A stretch of 64,000 nt of DNA from Mesorhizobium sp. Root552 (GCF_001427285.1 NZ_LMFV01000012.1:151469-215468); one strand, 5' to 3'; shown: positions 11,672 through 23,456, numbered from the stretch's first letter. Made by a program: numbers and translations. The notes: a model not told the origin generated them from the letters alone.

Positions 11672-11833
11672 TTCTACCGGCGCGCGAACCGCACCACTGC
11701 TGCAGTTTTGCAACAAATCTGAAGTCAAAACCCTATTTTAACCATATCCGGTTGAAATTCTGCCACCTTCACCATCTTGGTAGGGGTATCCATTTTTCGA
11801 ACGGCGCCCATGAAAGGTCCCGTGGAGGTTGCG

Positions 11834-12373
11834 ATGGCACATTTGAGAACCGGCCTGATTGCTGCATTCGGAGCCGTGTTGCTGGTGAGCGGATGCTCAA
11901 GCACACGCTTCTCCTCCATGGATTCGACACAGCCGGAGCCGTTACAAGCTTCGCCTTCGGGCACAGTTTCATCCAGCCAGTTGCCGCCGCCGGCAACGCC
12001 AGCGCCGACCGATCCCTCGCAGTTCCCGGCGGCTCCACAGAATACGCAAGTGGCCGCGCTGCCTACCGATGGAAGCGCGCCTGCAGGCGCAGCGGACCTG
12101 ACCGCTTCGAGCGTTGCCGGTGTCTGGACCGCCAATGTCGCCGGCCAAAGCTGCAAGGTAGCAACCCCGCAGACCAAGTTCGGCCAGGGTTATCGCGCCG
12201 GACCTTTGCGCTGCCCGGCGCCGGTCGATGGCGTCAAGTCGTGGAACGTAGCGGGCAAGCAGCTTACCCTTTACGATCAGGATGGTGGCACGCTGGCACG
12301 GCTCTATTCTTCGGGAGCCGGCAAATTCGACGGCCAGACTTCCAATGGGCAAGCCATTTCGCTAACACGCTAA
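11834..12373 (+). CDS. Omp19/Inh-family outer-membrane lipoprotein
   Basis: A 179-residue lipoprotein: signal peptide with lipobox LVSGC at about residue 21, a Pro/Ser/Thr/Gln-rich linker (about 22-88), and a C-terminal beta domain beginning VAGVWTANVAGQSCKV with a cysteine pair (SCKV and LRCP) and ending LTLYDQDGG..LARLYSSG.GKFDGQTSNGQAISLTR. This is the layout of Brucella Omp19, an outer-membrane lipoprotein with an AprI/Inh-like protease-inhibitor fold. The ATG at 11834 has GGAGG five bases upstream; in-frame ATGs at 11810 and 11777 are less well placed. It is transcribed alone, just before zapE. Confidence 0.88.
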   Translation: MAHLRTGLIAAFGAVLLVSGCSSTRFSSMDSTQPEPLQASPSGTVSSSQLPPPATPAPTDPSQFPAAPQNTQVAALPTDGSAPAGAADLTASSVAGVWTANVAGQSCKVATPQTKFGQGYRAGPLRCPAPVDGVKSWNVAGKQLTLYDQDGGTLARLYSSGAGKFDGQTSNGQAISLTR

Positions 12374-12404
12374 GCCGGACAGGGCTTATTCGGCGAAGAG
12401 ACAG

Positions 12405-13625
12405 ATGCACCTGCGTGACGGCCTCCAGACCCACGCGACCGTCAGGCAGCGCTACGACCATCTGGTCGAAAGCGGCGCCGTGGTGCGCGATACCGAGCAG
12501 TTGCGCATCGCTGCGCGGCTGGACAAGCTGATCGACACCATTTCGGCAAAGCGGGTCGCTCAAAAATCGAGCGCGCTAGGCTGGCTGTTCGGGCGCAAGC
12601 GCGAGGTGCGCGAAGTGGTCAAGGGCCTGTACATCCATGGTGGCGTCGGGCGCGGCAAAACCATGCTGATGGACATGTTTTTCGAACTCGTTCCGGTCAG
12701 GCGTAAGCGCCGTGCCCATTTCAACGACTTCATGGCCGATGTGCACGACCGTATCCAGAAGCATCGCCAGGCGCGCAAGGAAGGGACGGTCAAGGAGGAC
12801 GACCCCATTCCACCTGTGGCCCGTGCGCTCGCCGAAGAAGCCTGGGTTTTGTGCTTCGATGAGTTCACCGTTACCGATATTGCCGATGCCATGGTGCTTT
12901 CACGCCTGTTTTCAGCGTTGTTTGCAGATGGCGTGGTTCTTGTCGCCACCTCCAATGTCGCGCCGGTCAATCTCTATCGAGACGGGCTGAACCGGCAGCT
13001 TTTCATACCGTTCATCGGCATATTGGAACGGCATACCGAAGTTCTGGCGCTGGACAGCGACAAGGACTACCGGTTAGAAAAGCTGAACAACCTTCCGGTC
13101 TATGTGACGCCGGCAGATGCGAGCGCCGATGCAGCGCTCGATACGGCATGGTCGACCATGACCGAAGACCTGCCGGAGAAAGCTGTAGAGATCAGGATCA
13201 AGGGCCGCACGGTGGAGGTGCCGCGCGCCGTGGAACGCGCGGCCCGTTTCTCATTTGCCGAACTTTGCGACGCGCCTCTCGGTGCCCGCGATTATCTGGC
13301 GATTGCGGAACGCTTCGACACGATCTTCATCGACCATGTTCCCGTTCTCGATCAGACCCGGCGCAATCCCACCAAGCGCTTCATTCTTTTGATCGACACG
13401 CTCTACGATACGCACAAGCGGCTTGTGATCAGTGCCGAGGATCGGCCTGAGAGGCTCTATGCGGGCAGACCAGGCGTGACTGAGGCTTTCGAGTTCGACC
13501 GTACGGCTTCAAGATTGATCGAAATGCAAAGCCGCGACTGGCTGGATGCATGGGCGGAACGGCACGAGGCGAATGAGGGCGACGTTATTGGTGGGAGCGA
13601 AATGACAGCGCGAGCCATCTCTTGA
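12405..13625 (+). CDS. zapE: Cell division protein ZapE (AFG1-like ATPase)
   Basis: AFG1/ZapE family P-loop ATPase, implicated in cell division in E. coli and in mitochondrial protein quality control in eukaryotes. It is 406 residues: Walker A GGVGRGKT (79-86), Walker B LCFDEFTVTD, sensor-like VATSNVAP, and the C-terminal FIDHVPVLDQTRRNPTKRFI..IDTLYD motif of the family. In Rhizobiales the gene commonly stands upstream of mdh-sucCDAB, as here. Confidence 0.94.
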   Translation: MHLRDGLQTHATVRQRYDHLVESGAVVRDTEQLRIAARLDKLIDTISAKRVAQKSSALGWLFGRKREVREVVKGLYIHGGVGRGKTMLMDMFFELVPVRRKRRAHFNDFMADVHDRIQKHRQARKEGTVKEDDPIPPVARALAEEAWVLCFDEFTVTDIADAMVLSRLFSALFADGVVLVATSNVAPVNLYRDGLNRQLFIPFIGILERHTEVLALDSDKDYRLEKLNNLPVYVTPADASADAALDTAWSTMTEDLPEKAVEIRIKGRTVEVPRAVERAARFSFAELCDAPLGARDYLAIAERFDTIFIDHVPVLDQTRRNPTKRFILLIDTLYDTHKRLVISAEDRPERLYAGRPGVTEAFEFDRTASRLIEMQSRDWLDAWAERHEANEGDVIGGSEMTARAIS

Positions 13626-13699
13626 TTGCGGACGTGGCCGCTCCGCTCATGATTTCCAGTTTCCGAAGCGTCAACAAACCTGTCCATCGGGAAAGTTAT

Positions 13700-13731
13700 T
13701 TGACGTTTACGTAAATCAAACCGTTTATAAC
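13700..13731 (+). promoter_or_regulatory. Candidate mdh-suc operon promoter with internal palindrome
   Basis: In the 259-nt gap before mdh, TTGACG (13700-13705) is followed 18 nt later by TTTATA (13724-13729), a plausible sigma-70 promoter. The spacer contains the perfect 10-bp palindrome TTTACGTAAA (13706-13715), embedded in a TTGA...TCAA context, which looks like a regulator site placed to block the promoter. The resulting leader would be about 150 nt. The rest of the gap shows no other clear element. Confidence 0.45.
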
Positions 13732-13776
13732 CGATTGAAATTTCAGGCGTGGAAATAATCGTTTGAATTTTTTTAA

Positions 13777-14853
<1,077 letters not shown>

Positions 14854-14868
14854 CCGGAGGCATATCGG

Positions 14869-16065
14869 ATGAACATTCATGAGTATCAGGGCAAGCAGCT
14901 CCTGAAAGGCTTTGGTGCGCCGGTCGCCGATGGCGTTCCGGTGTTCAAGGCAAACGAGGCGGAAGCCGCCGCGAAAGCTCTGCCAGGCCCGCTTTATGTC
15001 GTGAAGAGCCAGATCCATGCCGGCGGACGCGGCAAGGGCAAGTTCAAGGAACTGCCGGCGGATGCCAAGGGCGGTGTCCGCCTTGCCAAGTCGGTGGCCG
15101 AGGTGGTGGCCAACGTCAACGAGATGCTGGGCGCGACGCTGGTCACCAAGCAGACCGGCCCGGCCGGCAAGCAGGTCAACCGTCTCTACATCGAGGACGG
15201 CGCCGATATCGACCGCGAGCTTTATCTTTCGCTCTTGGTCGACCGTTCGGTCGGGCGTGTTGCCTTCGTCGTTTCGACCGAAGGCGGCATGGATATCGAG
15301 ACGGTGGCGCATGACACGCCGGAAAAGATCGTTACGGCTGCGATCGACCCCGAAAAGGGCGTCACCGCCGATGACGTCAGGAAGCTCAATGCGGCGCTGA
15401 AACTTGGCGGCGAAGCGGCGAAGGACGGCGAGACGCTGTTTCCTCTGCTCTACAAGGCCTTCGTCGAGAAGGACATGAGCCTGCTCGAGGTCAACCCGCT
15501 GATCGTGATGAAGAATGGCCGGTTGCGCGTGCTCGATGCCAAGGTGTCGTTCGACAACAACGCGCTGTTCCGTCATCCGGACGTTCTTGAACTGCGCGAC
15601 ACCACCGAAGAGGACGAAAAGGAAATCGAGGCGTCGAAGTACGACCTCGCCTACGTCGCGCTCGACGGCAATATCGGCTGCATGGTCAATGGCGCGGGCC
15701 TTGCCATGGCGACGATGGACATCATCAAGCTCTATGGTGCCGAGCCGGCGAACTTCCTTGATGTCGGCGGCGGCGCCTCCAAGGAGAAGGTGACGGCAGC
15801 CTTCAAGATCATCACCAAGGACCCGGCCGTCAAAGGCATCCTCGTCAATATCTTCGGCGGCATCATGAAATGCGACGTCATTGCCGAAGGCGTGGTCGCG
15901 GCGGTCAAGGAAGTCGGCCTCAAGGTGCCGCTGGTGGTCAGGCTCGAGGGGACCAATGTCGAACTCGGCAAGAAGATTATCCGCGAAAGCGGACTGAACG
16001 TGACGTCGGCCGACGATCTCGATGACGCTGCGCAAAAGATCGTCAAGGCCGTGAAGGGGAACTGA
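14869..16065 (+). CDS. sucC: Succinyl-CoA synthetase beta subunit
   Basis: ADP-forming succinyl-CoA ligase beta subunit. It has 398 residues, starting [16 protein letters not shown] with the ATP-grasp domain and ending in the CoA-ligase fold ([33 protein letters not shown]). Substrate-level phosphorylation in the TCA cycle, in complex with SucD. RBS CGGAGG lies in the short gap after mdh; sucD begins 3 nt after the stop. Confidence 0.98.
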   Translation: MNIHEYQGKQLLKGFGAPVADGVPVFKANEAEAAAKALPGPLYVVKSQIHAGGRGKGKFKELPADAKGGVRLAKSVAEVVANVNEMLGATLVTKQTGPAGKQVNRLYIEDGADIDRELYLSLLVDRSVGRVAFVVSTEGGMDIETVAHDTPEKIVTAAIDPEKGVTADDVRKLNAALKLGGEAAKDGETLFPLLYKAFVEKDMSLLEVNPLIVMKNGRLRVLDAKVSFDNNALFRHPDVLELRDTTEEDEKEIEASKYDLAYVALDGNIGCMVNGAGLAMATMDIIKLYGAEPANFLDVGGGASKEKVTAAFKIITKDPAVKGILVNIFGGIMKCDVIAEGVVAAVKEVGLKVPLVVRLEGTNVELGKKIIRESGLNVTSADDLDDAAQKIVKAVKGN

Positions 16066-16068
16066 GCC

Positions 16069-16965
16069 GTGTCCATTCTCATCAACAAAGACACCAAGGT
16101 TCTCGTCCAGGGCCTGACCGGCAAGACGGGCTCGTTCCATACCGAACAGGCTCTGGCCTATCACGGCACCAAGATGGTTGGCGGCATCCACCCGAAGAAG
16201 GGTGGAGAGAAGTGGGACGGCTCGGTGCCGTTGCCGATCTTTGCTACCGTTGCCGAAGGCAGGGAGAAGACCGGTGCCACCGCGTCCGTTGTCTATGTGC
16301 CACCGGCAGGTGCTGCCGCCGCTATCATCGAGGCGATCGAAGCTGAAATGCCGCTGATCGTGTGCATTACCGAAGGCATTCCGGTGATGGACATGGTCAA
16401 GGTAAAGGCCCGGCTCGACAAGTCGAAGTCGCGGCTGATCGGGCCGAATTGCCCGGGCATCGTCACGCCCGACGAATGCAAGATCGGCATCATGCCCGGT
16501 AACATCTTCCGCAAGGGGTCGGTTGGCGTTGTTTCCCGCTCGGGAACGCTTACCTATGAGGCTGTGTTCCAGACCACCAATGCGGGCCTTGGCCAGACCA
16601 CTGCGGTCGGCATCGGCGGCGATCCGGTCAAGGGTACGGAGTTTATCGACGTGCTGGAGATGTTCCTGGCCGACGAGGATACCAAGTCGATCATCATGAT
16701 CGGCGAGATCGGCGGTTCGGCGGAAGAAGACGCTGCCCAGTTCCTCAAGGACGAGGCCAAGCGCGGGCGCAAGAAGCCGATGGCGGGCTTCATCGCCGGC
16801 CGTACTGCGCCGGCAGGCCGCACCATGGGCCACGCGGGCGCCGTCATCTCCGGCGGCAAGGGCGGAGCGGAAGACAAGATCGCTGCGATGGAAGCTGCCG
16901 GCATCAAGGTTTCGCCGTCGCCGGCACGACTGGGAACGACACTGGTCGAAGCGATCAAAGGCTGA
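16069..16965 (+). CDS. sucD: Succinyl-CoA synthetase alpha subunit
   Basis: Alpha subunit of succinyl-CoA synthetase, 298 residues with a GTG start. The CoA-binding Rossmann part begins [11 protein letters not shown]; the phosphorylated catalytic histidine is H255 in [23 protein letters not shown] and [10 protein letters not shown] are further family motifs. Translationally coupled to sucC and followed by a hairpin before sucA. Confidence 0.98.
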   Translation: MSILINKDTKVLVQGLTGKTGSFHTEQALAYHGTKMVGGIHPKKGGEKWDGSVPLPIFATVAEGREKTGATASVVYVPPAGAAAAIIEAIEAEMPLIVCITEGIPVMDMVKVKARLDKSKSRLIGPNCPGIVTPDECKIGIMPGNIFRKGSVGVVSRSGTLTYEAVFQTTNAGLGQTTAVGIGGDPVKGTEFIDVLEMFLADEDTKSIIMIGEIGGSAEEDAAQFLKDEAKRGRKKPMAGFIAGRTAPAGRTMGHAGAVISGGKGGAEDKIAAMEAAGIKVSPSPARLGTTLVEAIKG

Positions 16966-16969
16966 TTGA

Positions 16970-16997
16970 CGCGCCGGGCGGTTTTCTGCCCGGCGCG
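16970..16997 (+). terminator. Intercistronic hairpin between sucD and sucA
   Basis: A perfect 10-bp GC-rich inverted repeat (16970-16979 and 16988-16997, 8-nt loop) lies five bases after the sucD stop. No U run follows, so it is more likely a partial terminator or an mRNA-processing or stabilising element than a full stop, separating the sucCD and sucAB halves of the operon. Confidence 0.55.
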
Positions 16998-17103
16998 TAT
17001 TACCAGGAAGGGTGGACGTTTACACGGCGGCGACGGCCGCAGGTCACGAAGCGGCGGAGAGCCGCAAACGCAAGGAGACGAAGCCCGAGGCTTCGAGCGC
17101 GAC

Positions 17104-20097
17104 ATGGCGAGACAAGATCAAACCAACGACCAATTCTCCCTCACATCTTTCCTCTATGGCGGCAATGCCGACTATATCGAAGCCCTTTACGAGGCTTACG
17201 AAGACGATCCTGCCTCGGTTGATCCGCAATGGCAGGACTTCTTCGCTGCACTGAAGGACGATGCAGCCGACGTCAGGAAGAACGCCCAGGGTGCGTCCTG
17301 GGCGAAGCCAACTTGGCCGCTTCAGGCCAATGGCGAACTGGTTTCGGCGCTCGACGGCAACTGGGGCCTAGTCGAGAAGGTCATCGAAAAGAAGATCAAG
17401 GACAAGGTGGTTCCGAACGGCATCGCGCTGTCGGACGCCGATGTCCATCAGGCGACACGCGATTCCGTTCGCGCCATCATGATGATCCGCGCCTTCCGCA
17501 TGCGCGGCCACCTTCATGCCAAGCTCGATCCGCTCGGCATTGCTGGTGAACTCGAAGACTACAACGAATTGTCGCCGCAGAACTACGGCTTCACCGAAGC
17601 CGATTTCGACCGGCCGATCTTCCTCGACAATGTGCTTGGACTGGAGTTCGGAACGGTCCGGCAGATGCTGGAAATCCTTACCCGCACCTATTGCTCGACG
17701 CTTGGCGTCGAATTCATGCACATCTCGGACCCCGAGGAAAAGGCGTGGATTCAGGAACGCATCGAAGGCGCCGACAAGGAGATTTCATTCACGGCCGAGG
17801 GCAAGAAGGCGATCCTGCAGAAGCTGATCGAGGCCGAGGGCTTCGAACAGTTCATCGACGTGAAGTACAAGGGCACCAAGCGGTTCGGCCTCGACGGCGG
17901 CGAATCCCTGATCCCGGCGCTTGAGCAGATCGTCAAGCGCGGCGGCCAGCTTGGCATGAAGGAAATCGTGCTGGGAATGGCCCACCGCGGCCGCCTGAAC
18001 GTGCTCAGCCAGGTGATGGCCAAGCCTCACAGGGCGATTTTCCACGAATTCAAGGGTGGCTCCTACGCGCCCGACGACGTCGAAGGCTCCGGCGACGTGA
18101 AGTATCACCTTGGCGCTTCGTCCGACCGTGAGTTCGACGGCAACAAGGTGCATATGTCGCTGACCGCCAACCCATCCCATCTCGAGATCGTCGATCCGGT
18201 TGTGATGGGCAAGGCGCGGGCCAAGCAGGATCATCTCTACGGGCGAGCCCGCGAGGAAATCGTACCACTTGAAGAGCGCGCGAAAGTCTTGCCGCTGCTT
18301 CTTCATGGTGATGCCGCCTTCGCCGGCCAAGGCGTGATCGCCGAGATACTCGGCCTTTCCGGCCTGCGCGGCCACCGTGTTGCCGGCACGTTGCATTTCA
18401 TTATCAACAACCAGATCGGGTTTACGACCAATCCACGTTTCTCGCGCTCGTCGCCCTATCCGTCCGATGTTGCGAAGATGATCGAAGCGCCGATTTTCCA
18501 CGTCAACGGCGACGATCCGGAAGCGGTCGTTCATGCCGCCAAGGTGGCGACGGAATTCCGCATGAAGTTCCATAAGCCCGTGGTGGTGGATATGTTCTGC
18601 TATCGCCGGTTTGGACACAATGAGGGCGACGAGCCTGCGTTCACGCAGCCGATCATGTATCGCTCCATTCGAGCGCATAAGACGGCGGTGCAGCTCTATG
18701 CCGAACGCCTGATTGCCGAAAACCAGATCACCCAGGCCGACTTCGACAAGATGAAGGCTGACTGGCGCGCGCATCTCGAAGCCGAATTCGAGGCTGGACA
18801 GTCCTACAAGCCCAACAAGGCCGACTGGCTGGATGGCGCATGGTCGGGTCTCAGAACGGCGGACAACCAGGACGAACAGCGGCGGGGCAAGACCGCGGTG
18901 CCGGTGAAGGTGCTGAAGGAAATCGGCAAGAAGCTGACTGAGGTGCCGAAGGGTTTCGAAGCGCACCGGACGATCCAGCGCTTTCTCGAAAACCGTCGCA
19001 ACGCGATAGAGACGGGAGAGGGCATCGACTGGGCGACGGCTGAGGCGCTGGCATTTGGCGCCATCTTGCTGGACGGCAATCCGGTGCGGCTGTCTGGACA
19101 GGACAGCGAACGCGGCACGTTCTCGCAGCGTCATTCGGTGCTTTACGACCAGAAGGATGAAACCCGCTATATTCCGCTGAATAATCTTTCGGCGGCTCAG
19201 GCCGGTTACGAAGTGATCAACTCGATGCTGTCGGAAGAGGCGGTACTCGGCTTCGAGTATGGCTATTCGCTGGCCGCACCAAAGGCGATCACCTTGTGGG
19301 AAGCGCAGTTCGGCGATTTCGCCAACGGCGCACAAGTGGTGTTCGACCAGTTCATTTCGTCCGGCGAACGCAAGTGGCTGCGCATGTCGGGCCTTGTCTG
19401 CCTGCTTCCCCATGGGTATGAGGGCCAGGGTCCGGAGCATTCTTCGGCGCGTCTTGAGCGATTCCTGCAACTTTGCGCCGAAGACAACATGCAAGTTGCC
19501 TATTGCTCGACGCCGGCAAACTATTTCCACATCCTGCGCCGGCAGCTGAAGCGCGACTTCCGCAAGCCGCTGATCCTGATGACGCCGAAATCGCTTCTGC
19601 GCCACAAGCGCGCGGTTTCGACGATTGCGGAAATGTCGGGCGAAAGCGCCTTCCACAGGTTGTTGTGGGATGATGCGCAGTCGGCAGGAGCCGGCAGCGA
19701 TCTTGTGCGGCTGGTCAAGGATTCCAAGATCCGCCGCGTCGTTCTTTGCACGGGCAAGGTCTACTACGACTTGCTGGAAGAGCGCGAGAAGCGGGGCATC
19801 AACGACATCTACCTCCTGCGTGTCGAGCAGCTTTATCCATTCCCGGCCAAGGCGCTGATCACCGAACTGTCGCGGTTCCGCGGCGCTCAGATGGTATGGT
19901 GCCAGGAAGAGCCGAAGAATATGGGAGCGTGGTCGTTCATCGACCCCTATCTGGAATGGGTCCTTGCCCATATCGACGCCAAGCATCAACGGGTGCGCTA
20001 CACTGGCCGTCCCGCTGCCGCTTCTCCGGCAACCGGCCTGATGTCCAAGCATCTGGCGCAGCTTTCCGCCCTGCTCGAAGACGCGCTCGGCGAATAG
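17104..20097 (+). CDS. sucA: 2-oxoglutarate dehydrogenase E1 component
   Basis: Thiamine-diphosphate-dependent E1 subunit that decarboxylates 2-oxoglutarate and passes succinyl to SucB. It has 997 residues, full length. The N-terminal FLYGGNADYIEALYEAYEDDP is the helix that binds E2; GMAHRGRLNVL and the GDAAFAGQGVIAE ThDP motif are visible, as are YRRFGHNEGDEP and the C-terminal LLPHGYEGQGPEHSSAR. The ATG at 17104 begins the conserved N-terminus; an upstream in-frame extension to 16966 would read through the intercistronic hairpin. Confidence 0.98.
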   Translation: MARQDQTNDQFSLTSFLYGGNADYIEALYEAYEDDPASVDPQWQDFFAALKDDAADVRKNAQGASWAKPTWPLQANGELVSALDGNWGLVEKVIEKKIKDKVVPNGIALSDADVHQATRDSVRAIMMIRAFRMRGHLHAKLDPLGIAGELEDYNELSPQNYGFTEADFDRPIFLDNVLGLEFGTVRQMLEILTRTYCSTLGVEFMHISDPEEKAWIQERIEGADKEISFTAEGKKAILQKLIEAEGFEQFIDVKYKGTKRFGLDGGESLIPALEQIVKRGGQLGMKEIVLGMAHRGRLNVLSQVMAKPHRAIFHEFKGGSYAPDDVEGSGDVKYHLGASSDREFDGNKVHMSLTANPSHLEIVDPVVMGKARAKQDHLYGRAREEIVPLEERAKVLPLLLHGDAAFAGQGVIAEILGLSGLRGHRVAGTLHFIINNQIGFTTNPRFSRSSPYPSDVAKMIEAPIFHVNGDDPEAVVHAAKVATEFRMKFHKPVVVDMFCYRRFGHNEGDEPAFTQPIMYRSIRAHKTAVQLYAERLIAENQITQADFDKMKADWRAHLEAEFEAGQSYKPNKADWLDGAWSGLRTADNQDEQRRGKTAVPVKVLKEIGKKLTEVPKGFEAHRTIQRFLENRRNAIETGEGIDWATAEALAFGAILLDGNPVRLSGQDSERGTFSQRHSVLYDQKDETRYIPLNNLSAAQAGYEVINSMLSEEAVLGFEYGYSLAAPKAITLWEAQFGDFANGAQVVFDQFISSGERKWLRMSGLVCLLPHGYEGQGPEHSSARLERFLQLCAEDNMQVAYCSTPANYFHILRRQLKRDFRKPLILMTPKSLLRHKRAVSTIAEMSGESAFHRLLWDDAQSAGAGSDLVRLVKDSKIRRVVLCTGKVYYDLLEEREKRGINDIYLLRVEQLYPFPAKALITELSRFRGAQMVWCQEEPKNMGAWSFIDPYLEWVLAHIDAKHQRVRYTGRPAAASPATGLMSKHLAQLSALLEDALGE

Positions 20098-20127
20098 ACT
20101 CTGGAAGAGAAAGAACGGACAGGCACA

Positions 20128-21411
20128 ATGGCTACCGAAATCCGCGTTCCCACTCTCGGCGAATCCGTCTCCGAAGCAACGATCGGCAAATGGTTCAAGA
20201 AGGCAGGCGATGCAATCGTCGCCGACGAACCGATCGTCGAGCTTGAAACCGACAAGGTGACGATCGAGGTACCGGCACCCGCTGCCGGCACATTGATCGA
20301 GATTGCCGCAAATGAGGGCGATACGGTCGGTGTTGGTGCGCTGCTCGGCACCATTGGTGCTGGAGCGGGCAAGGCCGCGGCGCCTCAACCCAAGCAGGAA
20401 ACTGCGGTGGCCCAGGCTTCTGCGCCTACGGCTGCCTCGACCACCAAGGAAGCTGCGGCCCAGCAGGCCAAGATCGCGGGCGAATCTCCGATTGAACCGC
20501 GAACCATGCCTCCGGCACCGGCCGCGGCCAAACTGCTGGCCGAAGCAAATCTTTCGGCCGACCAGGTCTCCGGGTCCGGCAAGCACGGCCAGGTGCTTAA
20601 GGGCGACGTTCTGGACGCCATCGCCAAGGGTGCGCCCTCGCAGCCGGCCGAAGCGCCTCGTGCTCCTGCCGCTCCGATTGCCGTTCGCGCGCCATCTTCA
20701 GCCGATGACGCACCTCGCGAGGAGCGCGTTCGCATGACCAAGCTGCGCCAGACCATTGCGCGCCGCCTCAAGGAAGCCCAGTCCACTGCTGCCATGCTGA
20801 CCACCTTCAACGAGGTGGATATGAAGGGCGTGATGGATCTGCGCGCCAAGTACAAGGACGTGTTCGAGAAGAAGCATGGCGTGAAGCTGGGTTTCATGGG
20901 CTTCTTCACCAAGGCGGTTACGCACGCGCTGAAGGAAATCCCGGCGGTCAATGCGGAGATCGACGGCACCGACGTCATCTACAAGAACTACGCCCATATC
21001 GGTGTGGCGGTGGGTACCGACAAGGGCCTCGTCGTGCCGGTGGTGCGGAATGCCGATGCCATGTCGATTGCCGAGATCGAAAAGGAGGTCGGCAGGCTGG
21101 GGCTTGCGGCGCGGGACGGCAAGCTCTCCGTCGCAGACATGCAGGGTGGTACCTTCACCATTTCCAATGGTGGCGTCTACGGTTCGCTGATGTCGACGCC
21201 GATCCTCAATGCGCCGCAGTCGGGCATTCTCGGCATGCACAAGATCCAGGATCGGCCAGTGGTCGTCGGCGGGCAGATCGTGATCCGGCCGATGATGTAT
21301 CTGGCGCTATCCTACGATCACCGCATCGTCGACGGCAAGGAGGCCGTGACCTTCCTGGTTCGGGTCAAGGAGAGCCTGGAGGATCCGGAGCGGTTGGTGC
21401 TGGATCTTTAA
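20128..21411 (+). CDS. sucB: Dihydrolipoyllysine-residue succinyltransferase (E2)
   Basis: E2 core of the 2-oxoglutarate dehydrogenase complex, 427 residues. The lipoyl domain carries ETDKVT with lipoylated lysine K43, followed by an Ala/Pro linker, a peripheral subunit-binding domain ([29 protein letters not shown] region) and the acyltransferase domain with the catalytic YDHRIVDG (H398). One lipoyl domain only, as usual for SucB. Lies 30 nt after sucA. Confidence 0.97.
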   Translation: MATEIRVPTLGESVSEATIGKWFKKAGDAIVADEPIVELETDKVTIEVPAPAAGTLIEIAANEGDTVGVGALLGTIGAGAGKAAAPQPKQETAVAQASAPTAASTTKEAAAQQAKIAGESPIEPRTMPPAPAAAKLLAEANLSADQVSGSGKHGQVLKGDVLDAIAKGAPSQPAEAPRAPAAPIAVRAPSSADDAPREERVRMTKLRQTIARRLKEAQSTAAMLTTFNEVDMKGVMDLRAKYKDVFEKKHGVKLGFMGFFTKAVTHALKEIPAVNAEIDGTDVIYKNYAHIGVAVGTDKGLVVPVVRNADAMSIAEIEKEVGRLGLAARDGKLSVADMQGGTFTISNGGVYGSLMSTPILNAPQSGILGMHKIQDRPVVVGGQIVIRPMMYLALSYDHRIVDGKEAVTFLVRVKESLEDPERLVLDL

Positions 21412-21423
21412 GGATCAGGCACC

Positions 21424-21948
21424 ATGGCAGCAGGCAGCGCCCGCTTGCGAAGAACGCTGGCTTTATGGACCGGTTTGGTGCCGGCGCTACTTTCAGCCGC
21501 GCCGATATCTGCCTATGCCGCTTGTCCGATGGAACTTTCCGTCTATGGCGATCGCGACGACGCGGCGTGGATCGACTTCAGGCCGACCGGTGAGTCGGCC
21601 GTGGTTACCAACAGTTTCAAGATGGTGCTCGAAAAGGGCGTCGTCCTCGACGGCATCGTGATGTGGAGCGAAGGGGTCAAGCGTCCCCATGCTTCGCTCA
21701 TGTACCAGTGCCCGGAAGGCGACGTGACGGGCGAAGAGATTGCGGCCTGCACGCTTTGGGAGGGTGTCATCTATGCGGCGGACACCAACGGCAAGGTCGA
21801 CTTGATTCCGGCTGAAGGCGAAGCTGCCCCTCCGACGCTGATCTTCCCTGATCTTGGTCCGACCCTGCGCATGTCCGCGGCTTACGGAGAGGATGGATTT
21901 TCCAAGTTGCCTTGGGACGTTTTTGCATTGAAGGGTTGCCAGGAATAG
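21424..21948 (+). CDS. Conserved exported protein of unknown function in the suc-lpd operon
   Basis: I do not recognise a named family. The 174-residue protein has an N-terminal signal peptide (positive start RLRR, hydrophobic core to about residue 32, then AYAACPMEL). The mature part has four cysteines (in ACPMEL, YQCPEG, AACTLW and KGCQE), suggesting two disulfides in the periplasm. It is inserted between sucB (12 nt upstream) and lpdA (77 nt downstream) on the same strand, so it is co-expressed with cytoplasmic TCA enzymes although its product is exported. Why is unclear. Confidence 0.72.
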   Translation: MAAGSARLRRTLALWTGLVPALLSAAPISAYAACPMELSVYGDRDDAAWIDFRPTGESAVVTNSFKMVLEKGVVLDGIVMWSEGVKRPHASLMYQCPEGDVTGEEIAACTLWEGVIYAADTNGKVDLIPAEGEAAPPTLIFPDLGPTLRMSAAYGEDGFSKLPWDVFALKGCQE

Positions 21949-22025
21949 TTGGCTCACGGGTGGCGAAGCCGTTTCGCCCTGCATAAATCGAAGATGCCGG
22001 AAGGCCGGCAAGAAGGATTGAAATC

Positions 22026-23432
22026 ATGGCTTATGATGTCGTCGTCGTCGGGTCTGGTCCGGGCGGATATGTTTGCGCCATCAAGGCAGCACAGCTTGGC
22101 CTGAAGGTCGCGGTTGTGGAGAAGCGCGAGACCTTCGGCGGCACCTGCCTCAATATCGGCTGCATTCCTTCGAAGGCGTTGCTTCATGCCTCGGAAATGT
22201 TCGCCGAGGCGGGCCATTCCTTCGATGCGCTGGGCGTAGAGATCGCAGCCCCCAAGCTGAATCTGAAGAAGATGATGGCGCACAAGGATGCGACCGTGGC
22301 CGCCAATGTCAGTGGCGTCGCCTTTCTGTTCAAGAAGAATAAGATCGATACCTATCGCGGCACCGGCAAGGTGGTCGCGGCGGGCAAGGTCATGGTCACC
22401 GGCGAGGATGGCAAGGGGCAGGACATTGAGGCGAAGAACATCGTCATCGCCACCGGTTCCGACGTGGCGGGAATTCCGGGTGTCAAGGTCGACATCGACG
22501 AGAAGGTGATCGTGTCTTCGACCGGTGCACTGTTGCTGGACAAGGTGCCGAGCCATCTGGTGGTCGTCGGCGGCGGTGTTATCGGCCTTGAGCTTGGCTC
22601 GGTTTGGGCGCGTCTTGGCGCCAAGGTCACGGTGGTCGAGTTCCTTGATACCGTCCTCGGCGGCATGGATGGCGAAGTGTCGAAGCAGTTCCAGCGCATG
22701 CTCGGCAAGCAGGGTTTCGAGTTCAAGCTCGGTGCCAAAGTGACGGGTGTCGCCAAGGCCAAGAAGGGCGCAACGGTTACGTTTGAGCCAGTAAAAGGTG
22801 GTGCTGCGGAAACCGTCGAGGCGGATGTCGTGCTGATCGCCACTGGCCGCAAGCCCTATACCGATGGTCTCGGGCTCAAGGAAGCCGGTGTCGAGATGGA
22901 CGAACGCGGCCGCGTCAAGACGGACGGCCATCTTCGAACAAACGTTGCTGGCATCTATGCGATCGGGGACGTGGTCGCTGGGCCGATGCTGGCCCACAAG
23001 GCTGAAGACGAGGGCGTCGCGGTGGCCGAGATCATCGCCGGGCAGGCCGGGCATGTAAACTACGATGTCATCCCGGGCGTCGTCTACACCAGCCCGGAGG
23101 TGGCTTCGGTCGGCAAGACCGAGGAAGAACTCAAGAAGGCCGGCATTGAATACAAGTCGGGCAAATTCCCGTTCACGGCCAATGGCCGGGCTCGCGCGAT
23201 GCTGCACACCGATGGCTTCGTCAAGATATTGGCCGATAAGGCAACCGATCGGGTGCTTGGCGTCCATATCGTAGGCTTCGGGGCTGGTGAGATGATCCAC
23301 GAAGCGGCGGTGCTGATGGAATTCGGCGGCTCATCGGAGGATCTCGCCCGCACCTGCCACGCGCATCCGACGATGTCCGAGGCGGTCAAGGAAGCGGCGC
23401 TGGCTACGTTTTTCAAGCCGATCCATATCTGA
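22026..23432 (+). CDS. lpdA: Dihydrolipoyl dehydrogenase (E3)
   Basis: FAD-dependent E3 that reoxidises dihydrolipoamide with NAD+. It has 468 residues: FAD motif [19 protein letters not shown], the redox disulfide C41/C46 in [13 protein letters not shown], an NAD motif [15 protein letters not shown], and the C-terminal catalytic HAHPTMSE. Being in the sucAB operon, it probably serves the 2-oxoglutarate complex. A strong hairpin follows. Confidence 0.97.
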   Translation: MAYDVVVVGSGPGGYVCAIKAAQLGLKVAVVEKRETFGGTCLNIGCIPSKALLHASEMFAEAGHSFDALGVEIAAPKLNLKKMMAHKDATVAANVSGVAFLFKKNKIDTYRGTGKVVAAGKVMVTGEDGKGQDIEAKNIVIATGSDVAGIPGVKVDIDEKVIVSSTGALLLDKVPSHLVVVGGGVIGLELGSVWARLGAKVTVVEFLDTVLGGMDGEVSKQFQRMLGKQGFEFKLGAKVTGVAKAKKGATVTFEPVKGGAAETVEADVVLIATGRKPYTDGLGLKEAGVEMDERGRVKTDGHLRTNVAGIYAIGDVVAGPMLAHKAEDEGVAVAEIIAGQAGHVNYDVIPGVVYTSPEVASVGKTEEELKKAGIEYKSGKFPFTANGRARAMLHTDGFVKILADKATDRVLGVHIVGFGAGEMIHEAAVLMEFGGSSEDLARTCHAHPTMSEAVKEAALATFFKPIHI

Positions 23433-23456
23433 CCGGCTTGAACCGAGTGGTCATGT

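Noticed and set aside
16966..17103. N-terminal extension of SucA by 46 residues
   Set aside because: It would translate through the sucD-sucA hairpin and is Arg-rich non-conserved sequence; the conserved N-terminus begins at the ATG at 17104.
17785..20586. Long minus-strand frame opposite sucA and sucB
   Set aside because: Antisense shadow of strongly conserved genes; no ribosome-binding site or recognisable protein motif.
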